Shown: positions 37,342 to 45,902 of the stretch, in pieces
How positions within the stretch are numbered: position 1 is the first letter of the stretch
How the letters are laid out: every line of letters starts with the position of its first letter
Assembly: GCA_030584085.1 (NCBI GenBank)
Contig: CP129490.1
Span: 2,327,511-2,391,510 of the forward strand
From: Melioribacteraceae bacterium
GTDB lineage: Bacteria > Bacteroidota > Ignavibacteria > Ignavibacteriales > Melioribacteraceae
Reading direction: 5' to 3'
DNA: 64,000 nt
The notes under the pieces: model-generated
The model's input: the letters and a program-made list of their open reading frames with translations, nothing else
The model's database searches: none
What the model was told of the DNA's origin: nothing
Made by a program: the position numbers and the translations under genes

Positions 37342-37845
37342 ATGAAGAAGTTATCAGTCATATTATTTGTTATAAGTATCGCAGTTCTTTTTACAGGCTC
37401 TACCTTTGCACAAAAACGAATGGCGAACGGATTTGGTCAAGGCAGAATGTTCACACAACTCGATTTATCCGATTCACAAAAAAGTGAGATCGAAAAGTTG
37501 AGATATGAGCATCAAATGAAGGCTATCGATCTGCGCGCCGAATTAAAAAAGAACAAAATTGAAATTGAGAATTTATTAAATGCTGAGAAAGTTGATGAGA
37601 ATGCTGTCATGAATTTAGTTGAAAAGAATAATGAAATTCATAACTCACTTTCAAAAATGAGAATGGAAATGAGAATTAAAGTAGGTTCTCTCCTTACAAC
37701 TGAACAGAAAGAATTACTTGATGATTTCCCGGGATTCAGCAGAGGATTTAGACATGGGATGAGTGATGAACCCGGAAGTTTTAGAGGCAGAGGAATGCAA
37801 CGCGGTAATTGTGGTGAACCAAAATTCAGATGTAATTTCTTCTAA
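37342..37845 (+). CDS. Spy/CpxP-like periplasmic protein (divergent)
   Basis: I start at 37342, behind a strong GGAGGTG site. This gives a 167-residue protein with signal peptide ending TFAQ. An earlier ATG at 37294 lacks a signal sequence. The mature part has FTQLDLSDSQKSEIEKLRYE and, about 70 residues later, LLTTEQKELLDDF, the paired LTxxQ motifs of the Spy family. The tail is Arg/Gly/Met-rich and ends with two cysteines (RGNC ... FRCNFF). It diverges from the sigma operon and is a likely sigma target; that is inference. Confidence 0.8.
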   Translation: MKKLSVILFVISIAVLFTGSTFAQKRMANGFGQGRMFTQLDLSDSQKSEIEKLRYEHQMKAIDLRAELKKNKIEIENLLNAEKVDENAVMNLVEKNNEIHNSLSKMRMEMRIKVGSLLTTEQKELLDDFPGFSRGFRHGMSDEPGSFRGRGMQRGNCGEPKFRCNFF

Positions 37846-37861
37846 ATAATAATAAACCGGT

Positions 37862-37910
37862 TTGCCTCAATAAATTATTCAATAAAATTTGATATATCTT
37901 ATTGAGGCAA
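37862..37910. terminator. Hairpin between convergent genes
   Basis: The perfect 12-bp arms TTGCCTCAATAA and TTATTGAGGCAA enclose a 25-nt AT-rich loop. No T-run follows on the plus strand, so the terminator function is weaker than for the other hairpins. The position between the converging spy-like and ompA-like genes supports it. Confidence 0.5.
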
Positions 37911-37917
37911 CCCCTTC

Positions 37918-39096
37918 CTATTTAATTTTTGTTACTTCAACTCTTCGATTCTTTTCTCTTCCTTTTGGATCGTCGTTACTGGCAAGCGGATTTTCCTCAC
38001 CTTTAACGTCAACTTCAAAACGTTCTCTTTCAATGCCCTTTGACATAAAATAACGCAATACAAAATATGCTCTTTGAATTGCTACACTTTGATGGACTTG
38101 AACAGGTTCTAAATTATCCGTATATCCTGTAATTCTCCAGCGAGTTGTATTATCTTCTGCGATTAAATTATAGAGTCGATCCAATTCAACATATTCCATA
38201 CGATCTAATTCAGTTTTACCGTAATCAAAAAATACTCGTCCCAAATCCAGTTTATATGAAAGCTCCTCAACAATGTTGGATTTCACAGGGCCAACATCTG
38301 CATTTTCTTTTAAAATAATTTCTTCGTTGGATTTTAGTTCTTTAGTTTCTAGCTTAACATCCGCTACTTCTTTTTCTAAGATTGTTTCTTCGATTTTATT
38401 CTCTTCAACCATATCTTTTTCGTTTTCCATACCGGAAGGTAAATCATCGCTAATCTTTTTTTGATCTGAAACCCAAGGGGCGTCAAAAGCATACATCAAT
38501 CCAAAGTTTAATGTGACGACAAAATCCTTGGCCGAACCACTGGCTCTGTCATCTATGTAATCGTTCGATAAACTGAAAGGAATCAAACTACCGTAACCAT
38601 AGAGATCATTATTTATATTGAAACGAATTCCGAATTCTAGCGCAAGATTCACAACATTTCTATCATATTCATTTGCCGCATTATTAGGAAGTGTATTTCC
38701 ATCCTTATCTTTAGGATTAAATCGCAAATATCTTAAACCAAGAAATGCATAAGGAGCGACTGATTTAGATACTTGTAAAGAATAAATTCCCCCGGCAGCT
38801 AATGTATAAAGTTGAGTACTAAAACCATCGGGATCAAACCTTTTATCAGAGCCGGTACTAACTCCATAACCTCCAAATGCACGCAGACCAATTTTGTGGG
38901 ACTCGTTTTCAAATAGATAATACTCACCAACTCCGCGAATAAGCAAACCTACTCCCACATTTTTGTAATCGCTGGATGTGAAAGTAAAACCAAAATCACC
39001 GCCGAGTAAAATCTTATCCGCTAGCTTATTAAAATTTTCTTGTGAGTAAAGTGTGATAGATGTTGCTAGTAGAAGAAATAAAAATATTCTTTTCAT
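37918..39096 (-). CDS. OmpA-family outer-membrane protein
   Basis: The protein has 392 residues with a signal peptide ending LYSQ. Residues 25-205 are beta-barrel-like (FGFTFTSSDYKNVGVGLLIR and others). A coiled, Glu/Lys-rich linker runs to about 270. The C-terminal OmpA domain has LGRVFFDYGKTELDRMEY, WRITGYTDNLEPVQVHQ and DDPKGREKNRRVEVTKIK, which bind peptidoglycan diaminopimelate through conserved Asp and Arg. It anchors the outer membrane to the wall and is transcribed alone. Confidence 0.9.
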   Translation of the reverse strand: MKRIFLFLLLATSITLYSQENFNKLADKILLGGDFGFTFTSSDYKNVGVGLLIRGVGEYYLFENESHKIGLRAFGGYGVSTGSDKRFDPDGFSTQLYTLAAGGIYSLQVSKSVAPYAFLGLRYLRFNPKDKDGNTLPNNAANEYDRNVVNLALEFGIRFNINNDLYGYGSLIPFSLSNDYIDDRASGSAKDFVVTLNFGLMYAFDAPWVSDQKKISDDLPSGMENEKDMVEENKIEETILEKEVADVKLETKELKSNEEIILKENADVGPVKSNIVEELSYKLDLGRVFFDYGKTELDRMEYVELDRLYNLIAEDNTTRWRITGYTDNLEPVQVHQSVAIQRAYFVLRYFMSKGIERERFEVDVKGEENPLASNDDPKGREKNRRVEVTKIK

Positions 39097-39197
39097 CTTG
39101 GTTACAATTTCCTTACTAATTTATTCGAAAGATAAGGTTTAGTAAGGAATGCATCAAGCATCAATTAATTTGAATAAATATAAATGACTTGAAGAAA

Positions 39198-39908
39198 CTA
39201 CAAATCCCCTTTAATTGGTCTAATTGTAACTTCTTCCGGTACTAAGTTGGATTTAATACTATAAATACTGTAAATAAATTTAGCTAATTCAGATGGCGAC
39301 ATCATTCTTTCACTATGTTTTTCCAAAACATTATTCGGCCAAATTGGGGTTCTAGTCGCACCAGGAAGGATATTGACAATTTTTATATTGGAATTACGCA
39401 ATTCTTCACGTAAAACTTTAGTATAAGTTTGCAAACCTGCTTTTGATGCAGCATAAACACTGCTTTTAGTAAGAACCTTTTCAGCTGCTACCGAAATAAT
39501 GTTAATAATCATCCCTTCTTTTTTTTCTAACATTTTGGGAAGTACAGATTTGATTGCGTAAATGGCACCGTTCAAATTTGTTTTTAGGATTTCATCAATC
39601 TCCGTTAATGAATTATCAACAGCTAGTTTAAAAGTTGTCGATCCGGCATTATTTATCAAACAATTAATGTTATAATTTTGGGAAATTTTTTCAACGGTTT
39701 CTAAAACTTGATTTGGGTCTTTGATATCAAGTGGAAATGTTTCAATCAAACTTTTATCGCCAGCTTCCTTTTTTAATCTCTTCAAAGCTTCATTATTTCT
39801 GGATGAAGCCGCAACAACATTTCCGTTTGAAGCGAATTCTAGAGCAATTGATTTTCCTATTCCTGAACTTGCTCCGGTTATCCAAACTGCAGAATTTGAT
39901 TGTGCCAT
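39198..39908 (-). CDS. SDR-family oxidoreductase, possible sepiapterin reductase
   Basis: The protein has 236 residues. The Rossmann motif TGASSGIGKS lies at 11-20, INNAG near 85, the catalytic Ser at 139, and Tyr/Lys in SVYAASKAG (Y152, K156). SSRNNEAL after the second strand, with two Arg/Asn residues, suggests NADPH. It is coupled to folE (TAATG overlap) behind a PTPS-type gene. This makes a sepiapterin-reductase-like last step of tetrahydrobiopterin synthesis likely. SDR assignment is firm; substrate is inferred. Confidence 0.87.
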   Translation of the reverse strand: MAQSNSAVWITGASSGIGKSIALEFASNGNVVAASSRNNEALKRLKKEAGDKSLIETFPLDIKDPNQVLETVEKISQNYNINCLINNAGSTTFKLAVDNSLTEIDEILKTNLNGAIYAIKSVLPKMLEKKEGMIINIISVAAEKVLTKSSVYAASKAGLQTYTKVLREELRNSNIKIVNILPGATRTPIWPNNVLEKHSERMMSPSELAKFIYSIYSIKSNLVPEEVTIRPIKGDL

Positions 39909-40474
39909 TATATTTTCTTTGTGTTTATTAGATTTAAAAATTCAGATCTGGTTCTTGCATCATCCTTAAATAAACCATGAACCGCGCTAGTTGTCGTAAT
40001 GGAATTTTGTTTTTCAACACCACGCATCATCATACACATATGATAACCTTCCGCAACTACCGCTACACCTTTTGGCTTGAGAATTTCATCAAGAGTATCG
40101 GCAATCTCTTGCGTTAAACGTTCTTGTACTTGCAATCTGCGTGCGAATACATCAACGATTCGCGGTAGCTTACTCAATCCAACAATCTTTCCATCCGGAA
40201 CATATGCTATATGAACTTTGCCGTAAAACGGTAGTAAATGATGCTCACACATGCTGTAGAAATCTATGTCTTTTACAATCACCATTTCATCATATTTTTC
40301 TTCGAAGATTGCACCGTTTACAACTTTTTTCACATCTTTATGATAACCTTGTGTAAGAAATTCATAAGCTTTTGCAACTCGTTGAGGAGTTCTTAATAAA
40401 CCATCTCGGTTAATGTCCTCGCCTATTTCTTCCAGCAAAACCTTTACATGTGATTCTACTTTTTCTAAGTCCAA
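39908..40474 (-). CDS. folE: GTP cyclohydrolase I
   Basis: This enzyme converts GTP to dihydroneopterin triphosphate. The protein has 188 residues: [17 protein letters not shown], zinc ligands in [18 protein letters not shown] (C76, H79) and [12 protein letters not shown] (about C147), plus the active-site [20 protein letters not shown]. It starts 2 bp after the PTPS stop and overlaps the SDR start. It could feed folate or biopterin; the neighbours argue for biopterin. Confidence 0.96.
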   Translation of the reverse strand: MDLEKVESHVKVLLEEIGEDINRDGLLRTPQRVAKAYEFLTQGYHKDVKKVVNGAIFEEKYDEMVIVKDIDFYSMCEHHLLPFYGKVHIAYVPDGKIVGLSKLPRIVDVFARRLQVQERLTQEIADTLDEILKPKGVAVVAEGYHMCMMMRGVEKQNSITTTSAVHGLFKDDARTRSEFLNLINTKKI

Positions 40475-40476
40475 TT

Positions 40477-40884
40477 TTATTCTCCTTTATATTCGGCATA
40501 ATTATTTTCTGTTTCATAAACTTTAACAGAATACAATTTGCCGGTAGGAATTCTATTTACTAACTCTCCCCAAATACCTATCGCAATATTTTCAGCGGTT
40601 GGTATAAAACCTTTCATAAATTCAACATCCAAATTAAGATGTTTATGATCAACTTTTTTAATTACATTTTCTTTTATAATTTTTTTGAGATCTTTAAGAT
40701 CGATTACATAACCGGTCTTGGGATCTACTTCGCCGGCAACAATGACTTCGAGAACATAATTGTGTCCATGTCCGTTTGGATTATTACACTTTCCAAAAAT
40801 TTTATTGTTATCCTCTTCGGAAAATTCCGGGTTGTAAAGTCGGTGTGATGAGCTGAATGTTTCTCTGCGCGTTACGTAAACCAT
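40477..40884 (-). CDS. 6-pyruvoyl-tetrahydropterin synthase-type enzyme (QueD family)
   Basis: The protein has 135 residues. Zinc histidines are in FSSSHRLYN (H14) and NPNGHGHNY (H39, H41). The catalytic cysteine (C33) is in [14 protein letters not shown]. This motif, [11 protein letters not shown] and the end [16 protein letters not shown] closely resemble animal PTPS, more than QueD of the queuosine pathway. The enzyme would turn dihydroneopterin triphosphate into 6-pyruvoyl-tetrahydropterin. It is flanked by folE and SDR. A queuosine role remains possible. Confidence 0.88.
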   Translation of the reverse strand: MVYVTRRETFSSSHRLYNPEFSEEDNNKIFGKCNNPNGHGHNYVLEVIVAGEVDPKTGYVIDLKDLKKIIKENVIKKVDHKHLNLDVEFMKGFIPTAENIAIGIWGELVNRIPTGKLYSVKVYETENNYAEYKGE

Positions 40885-41342
40885 TAGTTTTTCAATTCTT
40901 TCAATACTTCTTCAATATGTCCGTTAACTTTTACTTTTGGGAATATCTTTTGGATTTTACCATCTTCATTTATTACTACCGTGGTTCTTTCGATTCCCAT
41001 ATATTTTTTCCCATACATACTTTTTTCTTTCCAGACGCCGTATTTTTCTAAAACTTTTTTATCTTCGTCGCTCAAAAGAGTAAAGGGAAGATCATACTTA
41101 TCAGAAAATTTCTGATGTGAAGCTGATGAATCTGCACTTACACCAAGAACAACAGCATTTAGTTTTTTGAAATTTGGATGAGCATCTCTAAAATCACATG
41201 CTTCCTGAGTGCAACCTGAAGTCATATCTTTAGGATAAAAATACAGTACAACTTTCTTACCTAAGTAATCTTTTAGTGAAACCTTGTTTCCTTTGCTATC
41301 AGGTAAAGTAAACTGCGGAGCTTTATTTCCCTCTTTTATCAT
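40884..41342 (-). CDS. bcp: Thioredoxin-dependent peroxiredoxin Bcp (PrxQ)
   Basis: The protein has 152 residues. The peroxidatic and resolving cysteines are C44 and C49 in MTSGCTQEACDFRD, five residues apart as in E. coli Bcp. FYPKDMTSG and the later RTTVVINEDGKI are also typical. It reduces hydroperoxides using thioredoxin. It is the first gene of the bcp-PTPS-folE-SDR operon (overlapping the next start by one base). Confidence 0.95.
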   Translation of the reverse strand: MIKEGNKAPQFTLPDSKGNKVSLKDYLGKKVVLYFYPKDMTSGCTQEACDFRDAHPNFKKLNAVVLGVSADSSASHQKFSDKYDLPFTLLSDEDKKVLEKYGVWKEKSMYGKKYMGIERTTVVINEDGKIQKIFPKVKVNGHIEEVLKELKN

Positions 41343-41430
41343 GCTTTCTCCTATTAGTTATTTGCGAAACAGATATTTAACTAATATTAGTTCCGTAAAG
41401 ATAACAATAATATTTATCATGTATAATTAC

Positions 41431-41465
41431 AAAAGAAAAACCGTTACAATATATGTTTGTAACGG
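41431..41465 (-). terminator. Terminator of the second peroxiredoxin gene
   Basis: The arms CCGTTACAA (41441-41449) and TTGTAACGG (41457-41465) form a 9-bp stem, followed on the minus strand by TTTTTCTTTT. It ends the dodecin/peroxiredoxin transcript before bcp. Confidence 0.85.
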
Positions 41466-41490
41466 CTTAAATTATAGGTGTTAATAGCTG

Positions 41491-41967
41491 CTATAAATTT
41501 TTCAGTGATTCTTTGATCGCATTATAATTCGGTTCATCACCGGCGTTTTCAAGTACTTCAGCGTATCTTATTTTACCTTCTTTATCTATTACAAACGCAG
41601 AACGTTTCGATACTCCGTTGAGATCAAATTTGCCCGGGACAAAAACATCATAAAATGAATCATAACTTTGAGAAACATTTTTATTAAAATCACTCAGCAG
41701 ATTAAAATTAAATCTATGTTTTTCATTCCAAAGCTTGAGTGCAAAGGGACTATCAACACTAATTGCAAGAACTTCGGCATCAAGATCTTCGTATTGAGCC
41801 ATGCTATCTCTAGTTGAGCAAAGTTCTTTTTCACAAACACTTGTGTTAACCAACGGAAAAAATAAAACTACAACATTTTTCTTTCCTTTAAATGAATCCA
41901 AAGTTACTTCTTCTAAATTCTGATTTTTAAGTGTAAAGTTCGGAGCTGAATCACCAATATTTAACAA
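41491..41967 (-). CDS. AhpE-like peroxiredoxin
   Basis: The protein has 158 residues, with a peroxidatic cysteine C45 in PLVNTSVCEKELCSTRDSM and a second cysteine C50. FNLLSDFNKNVSQSYDSFYD and SAFVIDKEGKIRYAEVLE are typical of the AhpE/redoxin branch. It reduces peroxides. It starts 22 bp after dodecin and may share its promoter region, opposite Fur. Confidence 0.92.
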   Translation of the reverse strand: MLNIGDSAPNFTLKNQNLEEVTLDSFKGKKNVVVLFFPLVNTSVCEKELCSTRDSMAQYEDLDAEVLAISVDSPFALKLWNEKHRFNFNLLSDFNKNVSQSYDSFYDVFVPGKFDLNGVSKRSAFVIDKEGKIRYAEVLENAGDEPNYNAIKESLKNL

Positions 41968-41989
41968 AGCTATTTACTCCTTAAATTGT

Positions 41990-42187
41990 TCATAATTTTC
42001 TACCTATTTTTATTTTTACTTGGAACTCAATTTTACCATCTTGAGTAACTCTGCCTCTTTCTTCAACAACTTCAAACCAAGAAACCGGCTTTGTTTTATT
42101 TGCTTCTAAAACGATAGATTTTACCGCTTCTGAAGCACTATCATTAGATGTGCCTACTAATTCCAAGACTTCAAAACTTGTTGACAT
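41990..42187 (-). CDS. Dodecin family protein
   Basis: The start is the ATG at 42187 behind AAAGGAGTTAAT; an in-frame extension to 42250 has no site of its own. The 65-residue product (FEVLELVGTSNDSASEAVKS, then TKPVSWFEVVEERGRV and FQVKIKIGR) fits dodecin, a dodecameric flavin-binding storage protein. It begins a short operon with the peroxiredoxin. Confidence 0.92.
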   Translation of the reverse strand: MSTSFEVLELVGTSNDSASEAVKSIVLEANKTKPVSWFEVVEERGRVTQDGKIEFQVKIKIGRKL

Positions 42188-42309
42188 ATTAACTCCTTTT
42201 TTGATTGATAAGTTCAATTTTACTAAAAGATACCGGCGAAAATAAAACATTGAGTCCTAATTGCAAAAACTGTATAAAAAATTAAATCGGACATGTAAAT
42301 ATATTTTGC

Positions 42310-42356
42310 TTATTTCTAGATTTAAACATATTTTTATATAGACTAAATCTAAATAA
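42310..42356. promoter_or_regulatory. Inverted repeat upstream of fur, candidate operator
   Basis: TAGATTTA (42317-42324) and TAAATCTA (42344-42351) are perfect 8-bp inverted repeats. Outer extensions TTATTTC and AATAA broaden this to 42310-42356. It ends 7 bp before the fur start and lies in the dodecin-fur divergent region. It is not the classic contiguous Fur box, so the binding protein is unknown. Confidence 0.35.
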
Positions 42357-42363
42357 AGAGAAA

Positions 42364-42822
42364 ATGCCAGTACAAAAAGACGCACATAAAAAATTTAAGG
42401 ATTACCTGAAAACCGGTAAACACCGAGTTACACCGGAAAGATTTGAAGTACTTGATGCCGCTTTAGATCAAAACGGTCATTTTGGGGCAGATGATCTTTA
42501 TGTGACCATGAAAACAAACAAATCTAATATTTCCAGAGCTACAGTTTACAATACTCTTGAACTTTTAGAACAATGTGGAATTTTAGCACGAAGAAATTTT
42601 GGTGATAATATTTCACGGTTTGAAGCTAGTATCAACAGAAAAAACCACGATCACCTAATCTGTACAAACTGCGGTGAAATTAAAGAATTCTCCTCCCCAA
42701 AAATTCAAAACATTGTTAACGAAATCAGCAAAGAACTCGGTTTTGATTCAACCGGTTATTCGTTTAATATTTTTGGGAAATGTACGAGCAAAAACTGTAA
42801 ACATAAGATAAACAATGACTGA
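42364..42822 (+). CDS. fur: Fur-family transcriptional regulator
   Basis: The protein has 152 residues. The winged-helix part has KHRVTPERFEVLDAAL and ISRATVYNTLELLEQCGIL. The C-terminal metal part has NRKNHDHLICTNCGEIKEF (H-x-H-x2-C-x2-C) and GKCTSKNCKHK, giving two structural cysteine pairs. It is the first gene of an operon with feoA (8-bp overlap) and feoB. This makes ferrous-iron-dependent control of Feo likely. A PerR-type peroxide role is possible because two peroxiredoxins lie nearby. Confidence 0.9.
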   Translation: MPVQKDAHKKFKDYLKTGKHRVTPERFEVLDAALDQNGHFGADDLYVTMKTNKSNISRATVYNTLELLEQCGILARRNFGDNISRFEASINRKNHDHLICTNCGEIKEFSSPKIQNIVNEISKELGFDSTGYSFNIFGKCTSKNCKHKINND

Positions 42823-43042
42823 TTCTACTCTTAACAATACAAAAAAAGGTAATTCGATAATTGTTATCAACTTGCCTGAAGGCGAACTAAAATCGCAATT
42901 TATAAGACTCGGGATAACTGAGGGTTCTATCGTACGTGTTTATGAACGGCTTCCGGGAGGAACTGTTGTATTACAAAAGAACAGACAAGAAATTGCGGTT
43001 GGTTCAGATTTAGCAAAAAAAATTAAAGTTATTGTGCAATAA
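42815..43042 (+). CDS. feoA: Ferrous iron transport protein FeoA
   Basis: The protein has 75 residues, an SH3-like FeoA domain: LKSQFIRLGITEGSIVRVYE, then GGTVVLQKNRQEIAVGSDLA. It is a small cytoplasmic partner of FeoB. It overlaps the fur stop and precedes feoB by 9 bp. Confidence 0.93.
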   Translation: MTDSTLNNTKKGNSIIVINLPEGELKSQFIRLGITEGSIVRVYERLPGGTVVLQKNRQEIAVGSDLAKKIKVIVQ

Positions 43043-43051
43043 GGGAATTTT

Positions 43052-45085
43052 ATGAAATCCGATAGTATTCTCAATCTCAACAAAAATCAAACACTAAGTA
43101 ACGTTGATCTTAAAAAGATAACCGATGTTAAAGAGAAAGTTGTTCTTGTTGGAAATCCCAATGTAGGCAAATCACTTTTCTTCAATTACTTGAGCGGCAT
43201 GTACGTTGATGTCTCCAATTTTCCGGGGACAACAGTTGCATTAGCTAAAAGTAATTATAAAAATTTTGAAATTATCGATACGCCCGGCATTTATGGAGTC
43301 TCCTCTTTTAACGAAGAAGAAACAGTTGCACGTGATGTAATTCTTGAAGCGGATAGAATCTTAAATGTTGTCAATTCGCTTCATTTGGAGAGAGATTTAT
43401 TTTTGACACTTCAATTGATTGACATGGGCAAAAAAGTTTCTGTAATGCTAAACTTTGCCGATGAAGTTTCAAAAAGAAAAATTAAAATCGATGCCGACAA
43501 GTTAAGTGAAATATTAGGCGTGGAGGTTTATCAAACTTCTGCGGTGAAGGAAACCGGATTTGATAAACTTGATGAAGCAATCCAAAATGCGAGAGTCGGT
43601 AAGCAAGAATTAGACCTCCACTTTATGATTCAGCAAGTTATGCAAAAGAACATTGCACAACCGGAAGCTGTTTTAATTTTAGAAGGCGACGCTTCAATTG
43701 CAGAAAAAAATAAAGTTGAAACCGGAACCGCAGATGAAAGAGAAAAAATTTATATAGGAAGACGAAACCGGGTAAATGAACTTGTCGATCAAATTGAACA
43801 CGAAGATTCGAAAAAAGGTGAGATTTTTAATTTGATTGGAAGGTTGTCGTTAAATCCTCTAACAGGTATTCCAATTTTAGCGGTTGTTCTTGTTATTTTA
43901 TATTTCTTCATTGGTGATGTTGTTTCTCAGAGAGTTGTTGGATTCACCGAAGATACGGTAGGTAAAGGAATTTTTGAATATCATCTCAAGTCATTCATTT
44001 CTAATTATACTCCTTCGGAAATGGAAGTTAGTATTATAAATGACGCGGAAGAAGTTGTAGATAGCAAATCGTTTATTTTCCCGGATGGCAAATCATCAAA
44101 TCCAGAATTAGCTAGTGAGTTTGACGAGGTTTCTGCACTGCCCAACGCAGAAACCGAATTCGAGTTTTCGAGTCCGGTTATGAAACTCTTATTTGGTGAG
44201 TTTGGCGTTATCACAATGACTACTACTTATCTAATATTTTTATTACTTCCACTTGTTTTGGCATTTTACTTTGTAATGGCATTGTTAGAAGACAGCGGTT
44301 ACTTACCTAGACTAGCAACAATGCTCGATAGATCATTTACAAAAATTGGTTTAAATGGCAGAGCTGTAATTCCAATAATGCTTGGTTTTGGATGCGTTAC
44401 GATGGCAAACATTACAACACGTATTTTAGGCAGCAATAGAGAGAAAACGATCGTCACAGCTATATTACAATTTGCAATTCCATGCTCAGCTCAATTAGCT
44501 GTGATTGCAGTTCTTTTAAGCGGTGCCGGTGTTGTTCCGTTGTTAATTTATGGAACTGTCATTTTTACTGTGTTCATTAGTCTTTCTACAGTACTTAATA
44601 AAATGCTTCCGGGCGAAAGTTCACCTTTGTTAATTGATTTACCAGCTATTCAAATACCAAGATTAAAAAATGTATGGAGAAAGACAGCGTTTAGAACAAT
44701 TGGTTTTATGAAAGAAGCAGCTTTCTGGTTTTTTGTCGGTGCTCTAGGTGTAGGATTAATGCAGATTTCAGGCATACTTAGTATTTGGCAAGATATACTT
44801 GCTCCTATTGTAACCGGTTGGTTACAACTTCCTAAAGAAGCCGCAACAGCTTTTGTCATGGGATTAGTTAGAAGAGATTTCGGTGCTGCCGGATTGTTCG
44901 ACATGGAATTGACCATAATGCAGATAACTGTAGCAATTATAACAATAACATTATTTGTCCCTTGCATCGCATCATTTGTTGTTATGCTTAAAGAACGTGG
45001 AGTTAAAGAAGGTTTATCAATATGGTTCGGAACTTGGATTGTAGCCTTTTTAATTGGTGGAATTGTTTCACAGATTTTAATCTAA
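43052..45085 (+). CDS. feoB: Ferrous iron transporter FeoB
   Basis: The protein has 677 residues. The N-terminal GTPase has GNPNVGKS (G1, about 34-41), the switch NFPGTTV, DTPG (G3, about 75) and NFAD (G4). The membrane part begins at about residue 270 with IGRLSLNPLTGIPILAVV. It carries the two gate motifs FGCVTMANITT and the second Gate domain (AAFWFFVGALGVG). Between the first two transporter helices is an unusually long extracytoplasmic segment of about 90 residues (roughly 300-390), rich in Ser, Glu and Asp. It imports Fe2+ together with FeoA under Fur. Confidence 0.95.
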   Translation: MKSDSILNLNKNQTLSNVDLKKITDVKEKVVLVGNPNVGKSLFFNYLSGMYVDVSNFPGTTVALAKSNYKNFEIIDTPGIYGVSSFNEEETVARDVILEADRILNVVNSLHLERDLFLTLQLIDMGKKVSVMLNFADEVSKRKIKIDADKLSEILGVEVYQTSAVKETGFDKLDEAIQNARVGKQELDLHFMIQQVMQKNIAQPEAVLILEGDASIAEKNKVETGTADEREKIYIGRRNRVNELVDQIEHEDSKKGEIFNLIGRLSLNPLTGIPILAVVLVILYFFIGDVVSQRVVGFTEDTVGKGIFEYHLKSFISNYTPSEMEVSIINDAEEVVDSKSFIFPDGKSSNPELASEFDEVSALPNAETEFEFSSPVMKLLFGEFGVITMTTTYLIFLLLPLVLAFYFVMALLEDSGYLPRLATMLDRSFTKIGLNGRAVIPIMLGFGCVTMANITTRILGSNREKTIVTAILQFAIPCSAQLAVIAVLLSGAGVVPLLIYGTVIFTVFISLSTVLNKMLPGESSPLLIDLPAIQIPRLKNVWRKTAFRTIGFMKEAAFWFFVGALGVGLMQISGILSIWQDILAPIVTGWLQLPKEAATAFVMGLVRRDFGAAGLFDMELTIMQITVAIITITLFVPCIASFVVMLKERGVKEGLSIWFGTWIVAFLIGGIVSQILI

Positions 45086-45102
45086 TTGATTAAGCGAATA
45101 AG

Positions 45103-45825
45103 ATGACAAAAAAGAAATTACCAAAATATCCTCTCATCTGGCAGAAAGATGATTTCTTTATAAAAATATATTGTTCCATTCCGAATATTGCTACAGGAAT
45201 AATTATTACAACCAACAAAGCCAAATTTGTTGTTGATCCAGGAGATGGAATTTTACGAGATCTGAACAAAGACTATAGCAAAAAAGAAATCTTGGAAGTT
45301 TCAGATATCTTTATAAGTCATGGTCATCATGATCATTTAGGAGGACTTTGGTCGCTTCTTACTTATCTCTCCGTTATGAAAAGAAAGCAACCACTTAATA
45401 TCTACTATCCAAAAGGATGTTTGGAGATTCAAAGTATTTATAATGCGTTTAACTCGGTTTACTCAAAAGAAATTGAGTATCCCATTAATTTAATTAGTAT
45501 CTCGGATCAAAAAGCTTTTGCGTTGGATTCGATTCAAGTAACTCCTTTTAAAGTAAATCATCGAGAGCCGAATGATGATGGTATTGCTATTGAGGTTCCA
45601 TCTCTTGGATATAGGTTTGATTATGACGGAAAATCTATTTGTTATGGTGGTGATACAGCTTACAGTGAAAATTTAGTGAGAATGGCTAAGGGAACCGATT
45701 TAGCTATTATTGAAGCCGGTGCATTAAGTGAAGAAGAAGCCGAACTTCATATGACAATTGAACAAGCATCATTAATTGGAGAAACTGCCGAAGAGTATTT
45801 CCTTGTCCACGTTCCAGAAAACTAA
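45103..45825 (+). CDS. MBL-fold metallo-hydrolase (RNase Z-like)
   Basis: The protein has 240 residues. ISHGHHDHLGGL (HxHxDH) lies at about 74-80; a further histidine is in VNHREPND, and GGDTAYSENLV holds the bridging aspartate. The layout fits small RNase Z/ElaC-like or arylsulfatase-like MBL hydrolases. It starts 17 bp after feoB, so it may be the last gene of the fur-feoAB transcript. Its substrate is unknown. Confidence 0.85.
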   Translation: MTKKKLPKYPLIWQKDDFFIKIYCSIPNIATGIIITTNKAKFVVDPGDGILRDLNKDYSKKEILEVSDIFISHGHHDHLGGLWSLLTYLSVMKRKQPLNIYYPKGCLEIQSIYNAFNSVYSKEIEYPINLISISDQKAFALDSIQVTPFKVNHREPNDDGIAIEVPSLGYRFDYDGKSICYGGDTAYSENLVRMAKGTDLAIIEAGALSEEEAELHMTIEQASLIGETAEEYFLVHVPEN

Positions 45826-45902
45826 TTTTTATTGAACCCACTCTATAATATTTTTCATTTAATTTTAATATTTTGTACCACTTCTAAAAATTTGAGGATC
45901 TA

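Noticed and set aside
40477-40884. Naming the PTPS-type gene queD
   Set aside because: The Cys motif and C-terminus look like animal PTPS, and folE plus an SDR but no queC or queE are adjacent, so I did not assign the queuosine name.
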